Assembly (NCBI RefSeq): GCF_039539445.1
Contig: NZ_BAABDD010000021.1
Coordinates: forward strand, 15,093-79,092
DNA from: Salinactinospora qingdaonensis
Lineage (GTDB): Bacteria; Actinomycetota; Actinomycetes; Streptosporangiales; Streptosporangiaceae
Length of the DNA: 64,000 nt
Direction: 5' to 3'
The translations under genes and the position numbers were made by a program. Shown here one piece after another: positions 47,778 to 56,931 of the stretch. Within the stretch, counting starts at the first letter, position 1; each line of letters starts with the position of its first letter. The notes below the pieces were generated by a model. That model was given only the letters and a program-made list of their open reading frames with translations. It had not been told where the DNA came from and made no database searches.

Positions 47778-50700
47778 CGACCGCCGAGACCACCTGGTCC
47801 GACCTTCCGCTCTCGGCTGAGCAGGAGGGCTTGCTGTACCTGCACCGGATGGAGCCAGAGTCGGCGCGCTACCTGGTTCCGGTGGCCTTCGAAATCACCG
47901 GTGAGTTAGATGTGGCCGCTCTGGAGGGTGCGCTGGCCGCGCTCGTGCACAGGCATCCCGTCTTGACCGCCGTCCCCGCCGACTCGTCGCTGGACGCCGA
48001 TCCTCGGCGACCTCTTCCCCTCACGCACCGGAAGGCCCCCGGCGTCCTCGGCCGGGAGGCCGTCGACCTACTCCGCTCCGAGGCGACCGCGCCCATGGAC
48101 CCCGACAGTACGGGCATGGCCCGGGCGCTTCTCGTAACAGCCGCACCGGAGCGCGCCTATCTGCTGCTCGTGGTCCACCACGCCGTCTTCGACGGCGAGT
48201 CCTCCGGGGTCCTCGTCCGCGACCTGTGGCGGTTCTACCGCGCTGAACGCAACGGCGTTCCAGTCGACACCCAACCGTTGCCCGCTCGGATCTACACCAG
48301 TTGCGACAGGTCGCGACAGCAGCTGTCCCACCAGGAGAGCGAACGGCTCCGCGCCTACTGGCGTGGCGTTCTCGCCGACACGCCTCCCATGGTCGAGCTG
48401 CCCGCCGACGGCGCGACCGACGGACCGCACAGTGCTGCTGTGCCGATCGAACTTCCGGCGGAGACGGTCACAGCGTTTGCCCGGCGCCACCGGGTGGGCG
48501 GTTCGGCGTTGTTGCTGGCGGCCTACCAGCGGACGCTGGCGCGCTACGCCGGACGGCAGCGGGTTTTGGTGGCGGTTCCGGTGAACACCCGCAACGACCC
48601 GCAGCTCGACGAGGCCGTCGGGTGCTTCGTCACCACAGTTCTTGTGCGCTCCCAGCCCTTCGAGGGGCAAAGCGTCTCCGAGCACGTGCGCGCCGTCCAG
48701 GCTGAGATGGCGCGGGCTGTCGACCACTCCCAGCTCCCCTACCGCCAGATCGCCGAGCTCTCCGACACCGACGAGGGCTTCAACTGCGTCTTCAGCTACC
48801 AGAGTTGGTACGGCCGGGGTGTCTTCGGCGACTCACCTCCCGAGCTCCACATTCGGCTCCTCGAAGAGATCCAGCAGCCCGTGGTTGGTGATCTGACACT
48901 GGAGATGCTCGCCGACGACGACCGGTTGCGGGGTCAACTGCGCTACGCGCTCGACAGATTCGCCCCCGAGACCGCCGAAGCGTTCGCCGCGCAGCTGACG
49001 TCGACGGTGCGGGCCATGGCCGAGGACGCGGACGCGCCCATCGACGCGCTGGCCGACGTCGCCGCGCGATCGGACCGCACGGACCGGCCCCTGGACCACG
49101 GCAGCGACGTCGACCGGCTCTTCCGGGAGGCCGTGGAGAGGTTCGCGGATCGAGTCGCCCTTGAAGAGGGCGACCGAGCCTGGACGTATCGAGAGCTCGA
49201 CGAGCAGGTGTCTCGGATCGCGGCGGGACTGCGCGCCCAAGGGGTGAACCCCGGGGACAGGGTGGGCCTGCTGATGCGTCGCGGAGCCGGGCAAGTGCTC
49301 GCCGTGCTCGCCGTGCTGCGGGCCGGCTCGATCTTCGTCCCCCTCGACCCCTCCCACCCCGACCGGCGACTCGAGGACCTCGTCGGCCGTGCCAACCTCG
49401 CGTTGATCGTCAGGGAGGCCGACGATCGCGTCACCCCGACGGGCGCGCGCGGGGTAGAGCTTGCGGACCTGGCCGGGGACCACCCTTTTGTCGAGTTTTG
49501 CCACCGCGCCGCAGAACCGGCGTACGTGCTGTTCACGTCAGGCTCTACTGGGGCGCCCAAAGGTGTCGTCGTCGCCCACCGCGCACTCGTCAACCACCTC
49601 GAATGGGCAAGACGCTACTTCTCGGTCACCCCCGACGACGTTATGGCGTTCTCCGGCACGCTCAGCTTCGATGTGACCCTGCACCAGTTGTTCCTCCCCC
49701 TGGTCAGCGGCGCAAGGCTCGCGGTCGTGCCCGAGGGTGAGCAGCGCGACGCCGACGCGATGGCCCGCACCCTGCGTCGGCACGGGGCGACGCTGCTGCA
49801 CGTGGTCCCCGCCCTGCTGCGGGGCCTTACGGACAGTCCGGATTTCGCCGACGTGGCCACGTTGCGGTCGGTCGTCAGCGCGGGCGAACCGCTGACCAAC
49901 CATCTGCGCCAAGCCTTCGAGCGGGTGCAAGACGCCGCGCTGTACAACGCCTACGGCCCTACCGAGGCGACGATCTACGCAACGGTGTTCGACGCGAGCA
50001 CCGCCTCCGGGCAGAGATGGACGGCGCAGGCCGACGTTCCCATCGGCGAGCCTCTCGACAACATACGGTGCCATGTCCTCGACGAGCGGATGCGCCCGGT
50101 TCCCCGCGGAGCGCCCGGCGAGCTGTGCCTGGCCGGGGAAGCGCTCGCTTTGGGCTACCTCGACGATCCGCAACGCACGGCGGAACGGTTTTGCGAGGTC
50201 AGCATCGCAGGCAGCCATGAGCGGATCTATCGCACCGGTGACCTCGTGCGGGAACTGCCCGCTGGCGGGCTTTACTATCTCGGCCGCATCGACCGGCAGG
50301 TGAAGCTCAACGGGTTCCGTGTCGAACTGGGCGAGGTCGAGGCGGCACTCCTTTCGGTGCCCGGCGTCGAGGAGGCGGTGGCCGCGGTGAGGCGGCGCGA
50401 CGACGGGCACCCTCGACTGGTCGGCTACGTCACACCGGCCGGGATCGACACGGGCAAGGCGCATGCGATGCTCACCGAGCGGCTACCGGGCTACATGGTT
50501 CCGTCGCGCATCGTCACGATGCACGAATTCCCGCGGCTGCCCAGCGGAAAGACCGACCGTGACGCCCTCCCCGAGCCCGCTGCGCAACACCTGCCGACTC
50601 CCGCCGAGCCCCGGGCCGCACCGGCGAGCGCAGTGGTGGAGGCGGTGCGCACAGCGTGGACCGAGGTGCTGGGGCAGCCGCCCGCAAGCGATGACGCGCA

Positions 50701-53700
50701 TTTTTTCGAGTCGGGCGGCGACTCGATCCTCGCCATGCGGTTGGTCGCCGCACTCCGCCGCGCCGGTGTAGCGCTCGACGTACGAGTGCTCCACCGCCAC
50801 CCGGTCCTACGCGAGCTGGCCGGCGCCCTCGACACCGATCCGGCGGTGCCCCGCCGGGCCGCCGATGTCCCACGTGCGGCGCTGGCCCCCATCCAGTCGT
50901 GGTTCTTCGACACGGTTCGAACCGACCGGCACCACTGGAACCAGTCCGTCTTGTTGGAGCCGGTGCGACCGGTCGACCCGACTCTACTCGGCATGGCGCT
51001 ACAGGCCGTCGTGGCAGCCCACCCCCTCCTGTCCGCCCGGGTGAGCGCTGACGGGATCGATGAGCTTCCCCCGTTCACCGTCGAGGAACCACGGGATCTA
51101 CTCGACTGCGTCGCGGTCGATTCGGACCAGGCGCGAGACGAGGCGATACGTCAGGCGCAGCGCTCGCTCGCCCCGGAGAACGGGGTCATGGTGCGTGCCA
51201 GGCACCTGTACGACAGAGCGGCCGGCTCTGAGACGTTGCTCATCGTGGTCCACCACCTGGTCGTGGACGGGGTTTCCTGGCACGTTCTGCTGGACGACCT
51301 CGCCCGTGCACTCGACTCCCTGGAACAGGGCGAGCTCCCCCGACTCCCTGAGGAAGGCCACGCCTACCAAGCCTGGATGGCGAACCTGCCCGAACTGGCC
51401 CAGGACGAGTCCACCGTGTCCTACTGGCGCTCTGTGGCACGCCGGCGCAGGAACGCGGACGTACTACTGCGCAGCGCCCCGGCGACGCTCGAAGGGCAGA
51501 CCCGGCGGGTCGAAACGGAGGTGGCCGAAGAAGTTGGCGCGGAGCTGCTCGGCACGCTGCCGGCCGCGTTGGAACTGCCCGTGCACGATCTGTTGACCGG
51601 TTGCGTGGCCCTCGCGTTGGCGCGTTGGCGCGGCTGCGAGACCGTGTCCTTCGACGTCGAGACGCACGGCAGGCAGGCGGCGGGTGAAGACCTCTCCCGC
51701 ACGGTGGGCTGGTTCACCGCCCTGTATCCGGTGACGCTGGACGTCGACCGGCGTCTCACCCCTGCGGATCACCTGCGCTCGGTGCGCGGGGAGTTGGCTG
51801 CCGTGCCCGACGGCGGCGTCGGGTTCGGTGCCTGCCGTATCCACGCCTGCGACGCCTCCGTACGCGAGGAGTTGGCCGAACTGCCCCCCTCGCTGGTGTG
51901 CTTCAACTACCTGGGCAGGATCGACTCCGACAGCGCCGGCGAGCGGTTCCGCATCGTCGACGGCAGGGTACCGGAGGCGCGGTCGTCGCGCGCCGAGCGA
52001 CCGCACACCGTCGAGATCTACGGCCTCGTGCGCGACGGCCGGCTGCGCTTGGGGATCACATGGGCACCGTCCGAGATCGACGGCGTCGACCGGGAAACGG
52101 TGAACGCTCTGCTCGCTCAGTTGAGAACGGTCGTCACCACGCTGGTGTCGGAAACCCGCTCCGCACCCGACGAGGTCCCCCTGACGCCGCAGCAGTACGG
52201 CATTCTCGTCGACTCCCTCAGCGCGCGGGAGGCCGACAGGTACGTCGAGCAGATGAGTTGGCTGTGGCACGGTCCGCTCCACATCGACAGGTTCACCGAG
52301 GCATGGCGCCACACGATGCGTCGACACACGGCTCTTCGGGCCTCGTTCGCCTGGGACGGTACGCCGAGACTCGTCGTGCACTCCGACATCGAGCCGCAGG
52401 TCCGGGTGCGTACCGACGTGTCATGGGAGGACCTGCTGACCGAGGACCGCCAGAGAGGGTTCGACCTCGGCAGGCCGTGCCTGTGGCGCGTCTCCGTGGT
52501 CCCGGAGGGGGAGTCCCGCCACCGTATCCTGCTGAGTTTCCACCATGCGCTGCTGGACGGCTGGAGCACGGCGGTCGTCTTGGAGGACTTCTATCTCGCC
52601 TACCTCGGTCGCCCGCGCCCCTACGATCCGACTGAACCGGACATACGCACACACGCACGCTGGATCGCAGCCCGCGACCCCGCCGAGGCCCAGGAGTTCT
52701 GGTCGACGCGGCTGTCCGGGCGGGAGCCGGGCATTCGCCCGGGAGTCACCGGCGCTGTGGAGAGCGAACAGGGCTACGGGCGTAGCGAACTGCGGTGCAA
52801 GCTCGGCGACCTTGCGCGCGTGCGCGCAGAGGCGGCACGGGCGGCGGCGACCGACAGCACCCTCTACCAGGCTGTCTGGGCGATGCTGCTATGGCGTTTC
52901 ACCGGCGGCGGCACCCCTCACGACGTCAGCTTCGGGGTGACGCTGTCGGGCCGCGGCGTGCAGGTGCCGGGGGTGGAACGGGTCGCCGGCCTGCTGATGA
53001 GTACCCTGCCCCTCACCGTCGACGTGCACCCCGAGAAGACCGTGCTCGATCTGGTGCGGCAGGTGCGCGACACCGCACTTGAGGTCTCCGCCTTCGAATG
53101 GGCCTCCACCGGACAGGTTCACGACTGGAGCGGCCGCAGCGGCAGCAGCCCGCTGTTCGAAAGCCTCATCGTCGTGGAGAACTACCCGAGCACGCTGGGA
53201 GAGGTCGGCCAGCTGCTCGCCGACGCCGGCGTCACGGTGGAGCTACCGAGGGTCGTCGGAGCGCGGACGGCCTACCCGTGCACGATGCTCCTCCACCATG
53301 AGGAGGACGAACTCGTCCTCACCCTCGTGCACGACCGTTCCACCGTGCCCTCAGCCGCGGCCGAACGGATCGTCGACCTCTGGAGACGGGTCCTGCTCCA
53401 GCTCGGCGAGAACGGGCAGGCCACCGTCGGCGACCTGGTCGGCGGGCTCGGCGACGACCTGCTGCCGGTTCTTGCCCCCCGGCGGGAGGTCCGGGCGGAC
53501 GATGCGAGGGCGAAATGGCCGGACACCCCCTACACGCAGCCGGTCAAAGACGTGTGGTGCCATGTGCTCGGGGTGGACGACGTTGCCCCCACCGACCACT
53601 TCTTCGCCGTGGGCGGCCACTCCCTTGCCGCGGTCCGGTTCCTTCACCAGATCGGTGAACGCTGCGGTGTCGATGTGCCTCTCGACGACCTGCTGACCCA

Positions 53701-54562
53701 CCCCACGGCCGCGGCTTTCGCCGCCGTGGTGCGGGAGTGTGCGCACGGCCGGACGGATCGCAGTCCCTTGGTTTCCCTGCGTCCCGGCCGCGAGCCCGTC
53801 GTGTACCTGATCCACCCGCCGGGGGGCCACGTCGCGTGCTATAGCGAACTGGCCCGAAGCTATGCAGGCCCGGAGGAAATCGTGGGGGTGCGCGACCCTC
53901 GGGTCGACGAACCGGGGGAGCCACGGAACCGAACCGTTCGCGAGTTGGCCGAGGAGTACCACGCCCTGCTCGCCCCTCGCCTGGAAAACGCCCCTGCCGT
54001 CCTCGGCGGCTACTCCGGCGGTGGGGTGATCGCCCAGGAGACGGCCCGTCTGGTGCACCAGTCCACGGGGCACGCCCCGCTGGTCCTCATGATCGACGCC
54101 GCCGCGCCGAACGGCCACACCACCGACACCGCGGCCGAAGGCAGCTTCCTACGGCAAGTCATGGCCTACGACCGCGCCGCGACCCGGGAGTCACCGGAGT
54201 ACGCCGCGGACTACCTCGACGAGCTCGCGGCCGTCGCCGGCTGGATGGAGGGCAGCGGGCAAGCCGACCCCTACGAGCTGCTGGCCACCACGCTCACCGC
54301 CGTCGAAGCTCACCACCCGGAGCACTATCCGGGACCCGTGGCCGTCGTACGCGCCTCGGAAACCGACTTCGGCCGTGGGTCCGACTTCGACGCCGCCGCC
54401 GATTACTATCGCAGCCCGGCTCTCGGGTGGGAGGGACGCTGCGATGAGCTTTCCGTTCACTTCGCCCCCGGTAACCACGTGTCGCTGCTGACCGGAGAGA
54501 ACGCGGCCGCGCTCGCGCGCATCATCGCCGATCTCGTGCAGCAGCACCGCAGAAGAGAGTGA
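47774..54562 (+). CDS. Terminal NRPS: C-A-PCP-E-C-PCP-TE
   Basis: 2262 residues, GTG 47774. C1 ~1-430 (HHAVFDG, His135). A ~455-940 (LFTSGSTGAPKG; code read as D-V-H-H-V-A-A-I-Y-K, which matches no standard code I know). PCP Ser984 (GGDSIL). Epimerisation domain ~1030-1460 (HHLVVDGVSW; VETHGRQ; CFNYLGR), giving a D-residue. C2 ~1465-1900 (HHALLDGWS). PCP Ser1950 (GGHSL). Thioesterase ~1990-2262 with GYSGG (Ser2081), Asp2108 and His2235. The second C-PCP pair has no A domain, so it is skipped, loaded in trans, or passes the chain to the TE. The TE probably lactonises onto the module 1 hydroxyl. Leu45 is TTA (47906-47908). Group A streptogramins end in Pro, D-Ala or D-Cys here; which applies is not decided. 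Confidence 0.9.
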   Translation: MTTAETTWSDLPLSAEQEGLLYLHRMEPESARYLVPVAFEITGELDVAALEGALAALVHRHPVLTAVPADSSLDADPRRPLPLTHRKAPGVLGREAVDLLRSEATAPMDPDSTGMARALLVTAAPERAYLLLVVHHAVFDGESSGVLVRDLWRFYRAERNGVPVDTQPLPARIYTSCDRSRQQLSHQESERLRAYWRGVLADTPPMVELPADGATDGPHSAAVPIELPAETVTAFARRHRVGGSALLLAAYQRTLARYAGRQRVLVAVPVNTRNDPQLDEAVGCFVTTVLVRSQPFEGQSVSEHVRAVQAEMARAVDHSQLPYRQIAELSDTDEGFNCVFSYQSWYGRGVFGDSPPELHIRLLEEIQQPVVGDLTLEMLADDDRLRGQLRYALDRFAPETAEAFAAQLTSTVRAMAEDADAPIDALADVAARSDRTDRPLDHGSDVDRLFREAVERFADRVALEEGDRAWTYRELDEQVSRIAAGLRAQGVNPGDRVGLLMRRGAGQVLAVLAVLRAGSIFVPLDPSHPDRRLEDLVGRANLALIVREADDRVTPTGARGVELADLAGDHPFVEFCHRAAEPAYVLFTSGSTGAPKGVVVAHRALVNHLEWARRYFSVTPDDVMAFSGTLSFDVTLHQLFLPLVSGARLAVVPEGEQRDADAMARTLRRHGATLLHVVPALLRGLTDSPDFADVATLRSVVSAGEPLTNHLRQAFERVQDAALYNAYGPTEATIYATVFDASTASGQRWTAQADVPIGEPLDNIRCHVLDERMRPVPRGAPGELCLAGEALALGYLDDPQRTAERFCEVSIAGSHERIYRTGDLVRELPAGGLYYLGRIDRQVKLNGFRVELGEVEAALLSVPGVEEAVAAVRRRDDGHPRLVGYVTPAGIDTGKAHAMLTERLPGYMVPSRIVTMHEFPRLPSGKTDRDALPEPAAQHLPTPAEPRAAPASAVVEAVRTAWTEVLGQPPASDDAHFFESGGDSILAMRLVAALRRAGVALDVRVLHRHPVLRELAGALDTDPAVPRRAADVPRAALAPIQSWFFDTVRTDRHHWNQSVLLEPVRPVDPTLLGMALQAVVAAHPLLSARVSADGIDELPPFTVEEPRDLLDCVAVDSDQARDEAIRQAQRSLAPENGVMVRARHLYDRAAGSETLLIVVHHLVVDGVSWHVLLDDLARALDSLEQGELPRLPEEGHAYQAWMANLPELAQDESTVSYWRSVARRRRNADVLLRSAPATLEGQTRRVETEVAEEVGAELLGTLPAALELPVHDLLTGCVALALARWRGCETVSFDVETHGRQAAGEDLSRTVGWFTALYPVTLDVDRRLTPADHLRSVRGELAAVPDGGVGFGACRIHACDASVREELAELPPSLVCFNYLGRIDSDSAGERFRIVDGRVPEARSSRAERPHTVEIYGLVRDGRLRLGITWAPSEIDGVDRETVNALLAQLRTVVTTLVSETRSAPDEVPLTPQQYGILVDSLSAREADRYVEQMSWLWHGPLHIDRFTEAWRHTMRRHTALRASFAWDGTPRLVVHSDIEPQVRVRTDVSWEDLLTEDRQRGFDLGRPCLWRVSVVPEGESRHRILLSFHHALLDGWSTAVVLEDFYLAYLGRPRPYDPTEPDIRTHARWIAARDPAEAQEFWSTRLSGREPGIRPGVTGAVESEQGYGRSELRCKLGDLARVRAEAARAAATDSTLYQAVWAMLLWRFTGGGTPHDVSFGVTLSGRGVQVPGVERVAGLLMSTLPLTVDVHPEKTVLDLVRQVRDTALEVSAFEWASTGQVHDWSGRSGSSPLFESLIVVENYPSTLGEVGQLLADAGVTVELPRVVGARTAYPCTMLLHHEEDELVLTLVHDRSTVPSAAAERIVDLWRRVLLQLGENGQATVGDLVGGLGDDLLPVLAPRREVRADDARAKWPDTPYTQPVKDVWCHVLGVDDVAPTDHFFAVGGHSLAAVRFLHQIGERCGVDVPLDDLLTHPTAAAFAAVVRECAHGRTDRSPLVSLRPGREPVVYLIHPPGGHVACYSELARSYAGPEEIVGVRDPRVDEPGEPRNRTVRELAEEYHALLAPRLENAPAVLGGYSGGGVIAQETARLVHQSTGHAPLVLMIDAAAPNGHTTDTAAEGSFLRQVMAYDRAATRESPEYAADYLDELAAVAGWMEGSGQADPYELLATTLTAVEAHHPEHYPGPVAVVRASETDFGRGSDFDAAADYYRSPALGWEGRCDELSVHFAPGNHVSLLTGENAAALARIIADLVQQHRRRE

Positions 54563-54568
54563 CGCCCG

Positions 54569-55423
54569 ATGACCAGAATTGTCCTCTTCCCAGGCCAGGG
54601 CGCTCAGCGTGTGGGCATGGGACGCGCAGAGTTCGATCGCTTCCCCCAGCTAGAACAGGAGGCCAGCGAGGTCCTGGGGTACTCGGTGCGCACGCTGTGC
54701 CTGGAAGACCCCGACGGACTGCTGAGCGACACCCGCTACACCCAACCCGCGATGTACGTGGTGAACGCGCTGGCCTATCGCAGTGAACTCGCAGACGGCA
54801 GCGCCCCCGACGTGGCCTTGGGACACAGTCTCGGCGAGTACAACGCTCTTGAGGCCGCGGGAGCCTTCAGCTTCACCGAAGGGCTTCGGCTGGTCGCGGC
54901 GCGGGCCTCGGCGATGGCGAAAATCACCGGCGGCGGTATGACGGCGGTCATGGGCCTGGACGAGACCTTCGTCCGTTTCCTGTTGCTGCGGGCGGGGTTC
55001 GGCACGCTCGACCTCGCCAACATCAACACGCCGCAGCAGTTCGTGCTGGCGGGACCGGTCAGCGACCTCGACGAGTTCGCGGCGATCACCGAGGACGCCG
55101 GCGCGCGGATGGTGCGCAAACTTCCGGTCAGCGGTCCGTTCCACTCGCGGTACATGACTCCGGCCGCCGAGGAGGTCGCGCCGCTGCTGAGGAGGACCTC
55201 CTACGGGCGGTTGGCCTTCCCCGTGATCGCCAACCGGACGGCCCAGCCTTACGAACAGGACAAAATCGCCGACCTGCTCATCGCGCAGATCGACCACCCG
55301 GTTCGGTGGGCGGAGTCCCTGCTGCCTCTCGTGGAGCTCGACTCCGTGGAGTTCCACGAAGTCGGCGGGACGACGCTGACAAGCATGATCCGTCAGATCC
55401 GACGGGGGAGGGTCGCAGGATGA
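54569..55423 (+). CDS. Discrete malonyl-CoA:ACP acyltransferase (trans-AT)
   Basis: 284 residues, ATG 54569, 6 nt after the NRPS stop. Complete FabD-like acyltransferase: VLFPGQGAQRVGMG, nucleophile GHSLGEY (Ser87), GGGMTAVMG, PVSGPFHSRYM with the catalytic His and the Phe typical of malonyl specificity, and VEFHEVGGTTLTSMI. None of the PKS modules contains an AT, so this enzyme must load malonyl on six extension ACPs and on the beta-branch donor ACP. No second acyl-hydrolase AT is present. It overlaps the thioesterase gene by 4 nt. Confidence 0.95.
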   Translation: MTRIVLFPGQGAQRVGMGRAEFDRFPQLEQEASEVLGYSVRTLCLEDPDGLLSDTRYTQPAMYVVNALAYRSELADGSAPDVALGHSLGEYNALEAAGAFSFTEGLRLVAARASAMAKITGGGMTAVMGLDETFVRFLLLRAGFGTLDLANINTPQQFVLAGPVSDLDEFAAITEDAGARMVRKLPVSGPFHSRYMTPAAEEVAPLLRRTSYGRLAFPVIANRTAQPYEQDKIADLLIAQIDHPVRWAESLLPLVELDSVEFHEVGGTTLTSMIRQIRRGRVAG

Positions 55424-56235
55424 GGCAGCCCCACGACGCCACTCGCTCGCTGCTGTGCCCCCACCCGGTCCCCGCCCCCGCGATGCGGGTCTTCCTGCTC
55501 CACCACGCGGGGGGCTCGCACCTCCTCTTTCGGGACTGGTCGCGTTACTTCCCCCGCGACTGGGAGGTGTGCTTCCTCGAAGCCCCGGGCCGCGGCAGGT
55601 TGTCTCACCTTTTGCCCCGGCACCGGGCCGCAGATGTCGTCTCGTTCTTCCTGGAGGACATCTGCCCCCGGCTGGACCGCCCGTTCGCGGTCTTCGGCCA
55701 CAGCATGGGGGCGCTCCTCGCCTACGAGATGACGCTGCACCTGCTTGGACAGGGCGGCCCGCTCCCCGTCTGGCTCGGGCTGTCCGCGCGTGCAGCGCCC
55801 CGGCCGGACGGCGGCCTGGACGTGCGGAACCGGCATCTGATGCCCCCGGAGGAGCTGCGCCGTGCGGTGGCCGAGATGGGAGGAACCCCGCGTGAGCTGT
55901 TGGCCGATCCGGAGTGGTGGGCTCTCTTCGAACCAGTGCTGCGCAGTGATCTTCGGCTTGTCGAGACCTGGCGTCCGCGTCCGGGAACGGCGCGCATCCC
56001 CCTTCCAGTGTCCGTGTTCGGCGGAGAGCGCGATGTCGTGGTCCGCCCGGAGCGGCTCGCGGATTGGGCGGACCATGTCGAACAGTACATGGGCCTGCGC
56101 CTGTATCCGGGGGATCACTTCTACTTCCACAACCGTGAAAGTTTGCTGGTTGACCAGATCATCGCCGACATCCGGGCGGCCGACGGCATGGTGGCCGGTG
56201 GAAGGCGGCGATGGGAAGGTTTCCAGAGCCGTTGA
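55420..56235 (+). CDS. Type II thioesterase
   Basis: 271 residues from ATG 55420 (ATGA overlap with the AT). Alpha/beta-hydrolase of the editing thioesterase class: FLLHHAGGS, GHSMGALLAYE (nucleophile Ser), VFGGERDVVV with the acid, and GDHFYF with the catalytic His. These enzymes clear stalled or misprimed acyl groups from carrier proteins. Being last in the translationally coupled operon fits that role. Confidence 0.93.
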   Translation: MRQPHDATRSLLCPHPVPAPAMRVFLLHHAGGSHLLFRDWSRYFPRDWEVCFLEAPGRGRLSHLLPRHRAADVVSFFLEDICPRLDRPFAVFGHSMGALLAYEMTLHLLGQGGPLPVWLGLSARAAPRPDGGLDVRNRHLMPPEELRRAVAEMGGTPRELLADPEWWALFEPVLRSDLRLVETWRPRPGTARIPLPVSVFGGERDVVVRPERLADWADHVEQYMGLRLYPGDHFYFHNRESLLVDQIIADIRAADGMVAGGRRRWEGFQSR

Positions 56236-56649
56236 ACGCCGACGATCGCAGCCAACGGCGGGCCGGTCGCACCGAAGACCGTCGCCTCGCCGTGCGGTGG
56301 AGTTCGGTCGTCGACGGTTGGACGGTCCTGAACATGAGAGGGCACGGCGGTCCCTCTTCGAGCACGGAGCGGCTCCGGCGCTTGACCGCAGGCTCCCTCG
56401 TGCGCCGCGTGCTTACCTGCGCGCCGGAAGGGCGCAGCCTTGGCCGGGCCGCACCGATCCCGTCCCCGTGCCGGGCCGGCCCATCGGCGGCGGTATCGCT
56501 CTTGCGCGGGAGCAAGGCATGCAAGCGGTCGGGGCGCCGTGTCGGCGGCGAACCAGCGGAGGCACCGCAGGAGCGACAGCGGCTGACTAGACTCTCTGAG
56601 ACGGTTCGTACACGAAAAGTGCTGTGAATGCGGACGTTGAAGGAGGTCT
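56236..56649. other. Intergenic region between the biosynthetic operon and the exporter
   Basis: No convincing gene. A strong imperfect GC hairpin lies around 56442-56481 (GGCCGGGCC ... GGGCCGGCC), a probable end point for the long operon. Further on, TAGACT (56588-56593) could be a -10 box and is followed by the palindrome TTCGT-AC-ACGAA (56605-56616), a possible operator just after the transcription start for the downstream exporter. Confidence 0.35.
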
Positions 56650-56931
56650 ATGTCAAGGCGCGAGGGCTCGGCCCGGCGCTACCGTTCGACTCCGCTGCCC
56701 GCTCTGCCGGCGGCCGTCGGGGGGCTTCGGCAGGGACATCGCCAGCGCAACGCCGCACCGGGGGGTTCGGTGCCCGGGGGAACTCCGTTCGGTGACGAGA
56801 CGCACACGCCCCTTCTCCAGGAGGCTCACGTGACTGACTACGAGCGGTGGTGGCCCCACCACCGGCAGAGCCCCCGGAGAAAGAGCGCCCGGAGAAGTGG
56901 TGGAAACACCCAGGAAGGTTCCTCTTCATGA
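56650..56931 (+). CDS. Possible small Arg/Pro-rich ORF coupled to the exporter gene
   Basis: 93 codons from ATG 56650, preceded by a very good site AAGGAGG (56639-56645). Its stop overlaps the exporter start as ATGA (56928-56931). No recognisable domain; composition is Arg/Ser/Gly/Pro-rich and the third-position bias is weak, so it may not make a stable protein. It could be a leader that couples translation into the exporter, or the Shine-Dalgarno could be chance. No function is claimed. Confidence 0.25.
   Translation: MSRREGSARRYRSTPLPALPAAVGGLRQGHRQRNAAPGGSVPGGTPFGDETHTPLLQEAHVTDYERWWPHHRQSPRRKSARRSGGNTQEGSSS

Noticed and set aside
56211..56627. 138-codon ORF after the thioesterase
   Set aside because: Arg/Ser-rich without domain, weak start, overlaps a GC hairpin; treated as intergenic.
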